This document shows, piece by piece, positions 5,623 to 7,196 of a stretch of DNA of 7,196 nt. The first letter of the stretch is position 1. Each line of letters opens with the position of its first letter. A program made the position numbers and the translations under genes. The stretch lies in the NCBI GenBank assembly GCA_945788445.1, contig CALZMA010000050.1, forward strand, positions 1 through 7,196. Direction: 5' to 3'. The DNA is from an uncultured Bacteroidales bacterium. Lineage in GTDB: Bacteria > Bacteroidota > Bacteroidia > Bacteroidales > Bacteroidaceae. The notes beneath the pieces were generated by a model. That model searched no databases, had not been told where the DNA came from, and saw only the letters and a list, made by a program, of their open reading frames with translations.

Positions 5623-7196
5623 TTATTGCAGGGGCGGGGCTTGCCAGAACCACGCCTCGTCGTCGGTGCTGCTGTTGGTGACGCTCATGCCTCCGGGCGC
5701 GAGCCACCAGTGGCCGGCTTCGTCGTACGGACGCATTTCCACGCCAAAACTTTGGTGGAGGTAGCTGCCCATGTAGTAGAGGTTCTTGGCCATGTATTCC
5801 TCTAAGTAGTGTTCCTTGGTCTGCATCGACTCATGGTTCCAGTTGGCCTCCTCGTTGAGCACCAGGGGACGGCCGTCTATCAGGCGCTGGCGCACCTCGC
5901 CGGGATGGAGCAGCAGGCCGTTTTCGTCCGTGACGTAGGCCGAAAAGGTGGGGTCCATCCACACCCACTTCTGCAGGTCGCGGTGCCACACGACGGTGAT
6001 GACGTGGGAGTCGTTGTCGTGGGCAAAATCCTTGGGCACGCAACCGAGGGCGCGGGCAGGCCAGCCCATGGCGAGGTACATTTCGGCGAGCATGAAGGCC
6101 AGGCCGCGGCAGTTGATGCCGCGCTGCTGCGCCCGGCAGGCTTCGTAGAGGTCGATGGCGTTGCGGGCCACATCCTTGGGGTAACCGTTGGCACCATCGT
6201 GGCGGATACGGTCGTGGAGCCAGTCCATGATGTTCACCATCTGCGACGTGAGGTCACCTTGGCCCGCGATGCTGTCGAGGTGGAAATAGTCCCTCACCCG
6301 CCGCAGGTCGGTGTCGGTGGGCGGGTCGTAGCTGAAGGCGGGCAGGCCGGCCCGGGGAGCGTGGGCATAGTGGGGTGCCGTGCGGAGCACGTGGAGATAG
6401 TCGTGTTCCTTCAGCCACACCGCATGGTTGCGCTTTACCTTCTCCATCACCTCGCCGAACCTTTCCTCGCCGCGGATGCCCTTGAGGTCGGTGTCGGCGA
6501 GGGCGTGGTCGTAGTCGTGGTAGCCGTTTTCCGCGGCCTTGTTGAGGAAATAGAGCGCATCGCTGCTGTAGCCGTTGAGGGCGGCGAGGCAGGCCATGTT
6601 GTAGGCCACGTTTGCCTTGTCCACATAGATTTGGTTGTAGAACTGGTAGTGGGGATAGCCTGCATCGAAGAACTCGCGCACGCCGCGCAGCATGTTTTCG
6701 ACCTTGGCCGCGGGCACGGCGGAGAGGTTGAACTGCTGGGGCACGAAGGCGGCATCCTGGCTGGTCTGCAGGTAGCCCGTGACGCGGCAGCGTTCCACGA
6801 GCGGACAGTCCTCGACCGAACCGAAGTAAAGCGAGAAGGCTGCGCCCGAAAAGGCGATTTCGCTGAGCTTCGGGCAGCTCGAGGCAATGGGCGGGCCGCC
6901 CGCGGTGAGCACCACGCCGCCGAACTCAATGCGGCGCAGGTTGGGGCAGTCGTGGCAGACCCATCCGTCGACGTGCCAGAGCGTGCCGTTCACCACGACT
7001 TCCTCGAGGTTGGGCACTTGGACGAAGGCGTTGAAGTTGATGTACTGCACGTCGTTGATTTCGAGCCTGCGCAGGGCGGGACAGTCGCGGAAGACGTTTT
7101 GCTTCAGCTCCACGAGGTGGTGGGGGAAACGCACTTCGGCCAACTGCTCGCAATGGTTGAAGGCCCAGCCGTCTATCACCACGGCTTCGGGCAACT
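5623..7196 (-). CDS. LRR/TPR/transglutaminase-domain protein, intact triad (5' end outside window)
   Basis: C-terminal 523-plus residues of a protein whose frame runs off the right edge; the TTG near 7194 is only the first possible codon in view, not a likely start. Numbering here counts from it. LRR_5-type repeats cover about 1-140 (for example WHVDGWVCHDCPNLRRIEFGG). A TPR-like unit follows at about 193-255 (NVAYNMACLAALNGYSSDAL, then LNKAAENGY and DTDLKGIRGEERF). The transglutaminase-like domain spans about 300-440, with Cys362 in RGINCRGLA, His397 in DSHVITVVWH and Asp414 in VWMDPTF, the Cys-His-Asp order of the superfamily. It may crosslink, hydrolyse or cleave amide bonds; the substrate is unknown. 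The protein ends DDEAWFWQAPPLQ. The next gene's ATG abuts its TAA stop, so the two are probably co-translated. By analogy with the paralogue the missing part should hold a signal peptide and the first repeats. Confidence 0.88.
   Translation of the reverse strand, partial: LPEAVVIDGWAFNHCEQLAEVRFPHHLVELKQNVFRDCPALRRLEINDVQYINFNAFVQVPNLEEVVVNGTLWHVDGWVCHDCPNLRRIEFGGVVLTAGGPPIASSCPKLSEIAFSGAAFSLYFGSVEDCPLVERCRVTGYLQTSQDAAFVPQQFNLSAVPAAKVENMLRGVREFFDAGYPHYQFYNQIYVDKANVAYNMACLAALNGYSSDALYFLNKAAENGYHDYDHALADTDLKGIRGEERFGEVMEKVKRNHAVWLKEHDYLHVLRTAPHYAHAPRAGLPAFSYDPPTDTDLRRVRDYFHLDSIAGQGDLTSQMVNIMDWLHDRIRHDGANGYPKDVARNAIDLYEACRAQQRGINCRGLAFMLAEMYLAMGWPARALGCVPKDFAHDNDSHVITVVWHRDLQKWVWMDPTFSAYVTDENGLLLHPGEVRQRLIDGRPLVLNEEANWNHESMQTKEHYLEEYMAKNLYYMGSYLHQSFGVEMRPYDEAGHWWLAPGGMSVTNSSTDDEAWFWQAPPLQ
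5836..5860 (-). repeat. Near-identical 25-bp segment shared by the two paralogues (copy 2)
   Basis: Partner of 3793-3817, lying at the equivalent position of the intact-triad paralogue. The single difference changes Lys to Glu in the encoded motif. A further 17-bp identity (TCGTAGAGGTCGATGGC on the plus strand) links the two domains around their AIDLYEA motif. Confidence 0.6.

Noticed and set aside
7192..7194. TTG near the right edge as the start of the intact-triad gene
   Set aside because: The frame is open to the window edge, and the first visible residues are already inside an LRR repeat, so the real start lies outside.

Overview
The window looks like chromosomal DNA from a GC-rich member of the Bacteroidota, probably the order Bacteroidales. 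This is inferred from protein families: BspA-type (LRR_5) leucine-rich repeat proteins fused to a transglutaminase-like domain, an ECF sigma factor followed by a small one-TM protein with the RYL.GET..AEE..LR.YF motif typical of Bacteroidota anti-sigma-like proteins, and a pair of ABC-2 permeases without strong Shine-Dalgarno sites. GC content is high by eye, which is why many long antisense and shifted open frames are present. Genus cannot be fixed from the sequence.

Plus strand, 26-2489: two ABC-2 type (ABC2_membrane_3-like) permeases, each with one N-terminal membrane segment, a large extracytoplasmic loop and about five C-terminal membrane segments. They are separated by a 151-bp spacer carrying repeated GGTTAT and TAACC words that could fold into an imperfect hairpin. 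They are probably the two membrane subunits of one exporter. No ATPase, membrane-fusion protein or TolC-like gene is in the window; these would be expected upstream of position 1.

Minus strand, 7196-2475: a compact unit read right to left. It contains an LRR/TPR/transglutaminase protein (5' end outside the window), a tandem paralogue starting immediately after its stop codon, an ECF sigma factor whose start lies inside the last 35 nt of that paralogue, and a predicted anti-sigma-like membrane protein. The last gene converges on the second permease and overlaps its 3' end by 15 bp. The spacing implies one transcript with translational coupling, so the regulator pair is probably co-expressed with the surface proteins and may control them.

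The most notable observation concerns the two paralogues. The upstream one keeps a full Cys-His-Asp transglutaminase-like triad. In the downstream one the Cys is Ala and the His is Thr, with only the Asp kept, while the sequence around the site and the 65 residues after it remain strongly conserved. This looks like an enzyme/pseudoenzyme pair in one operon.
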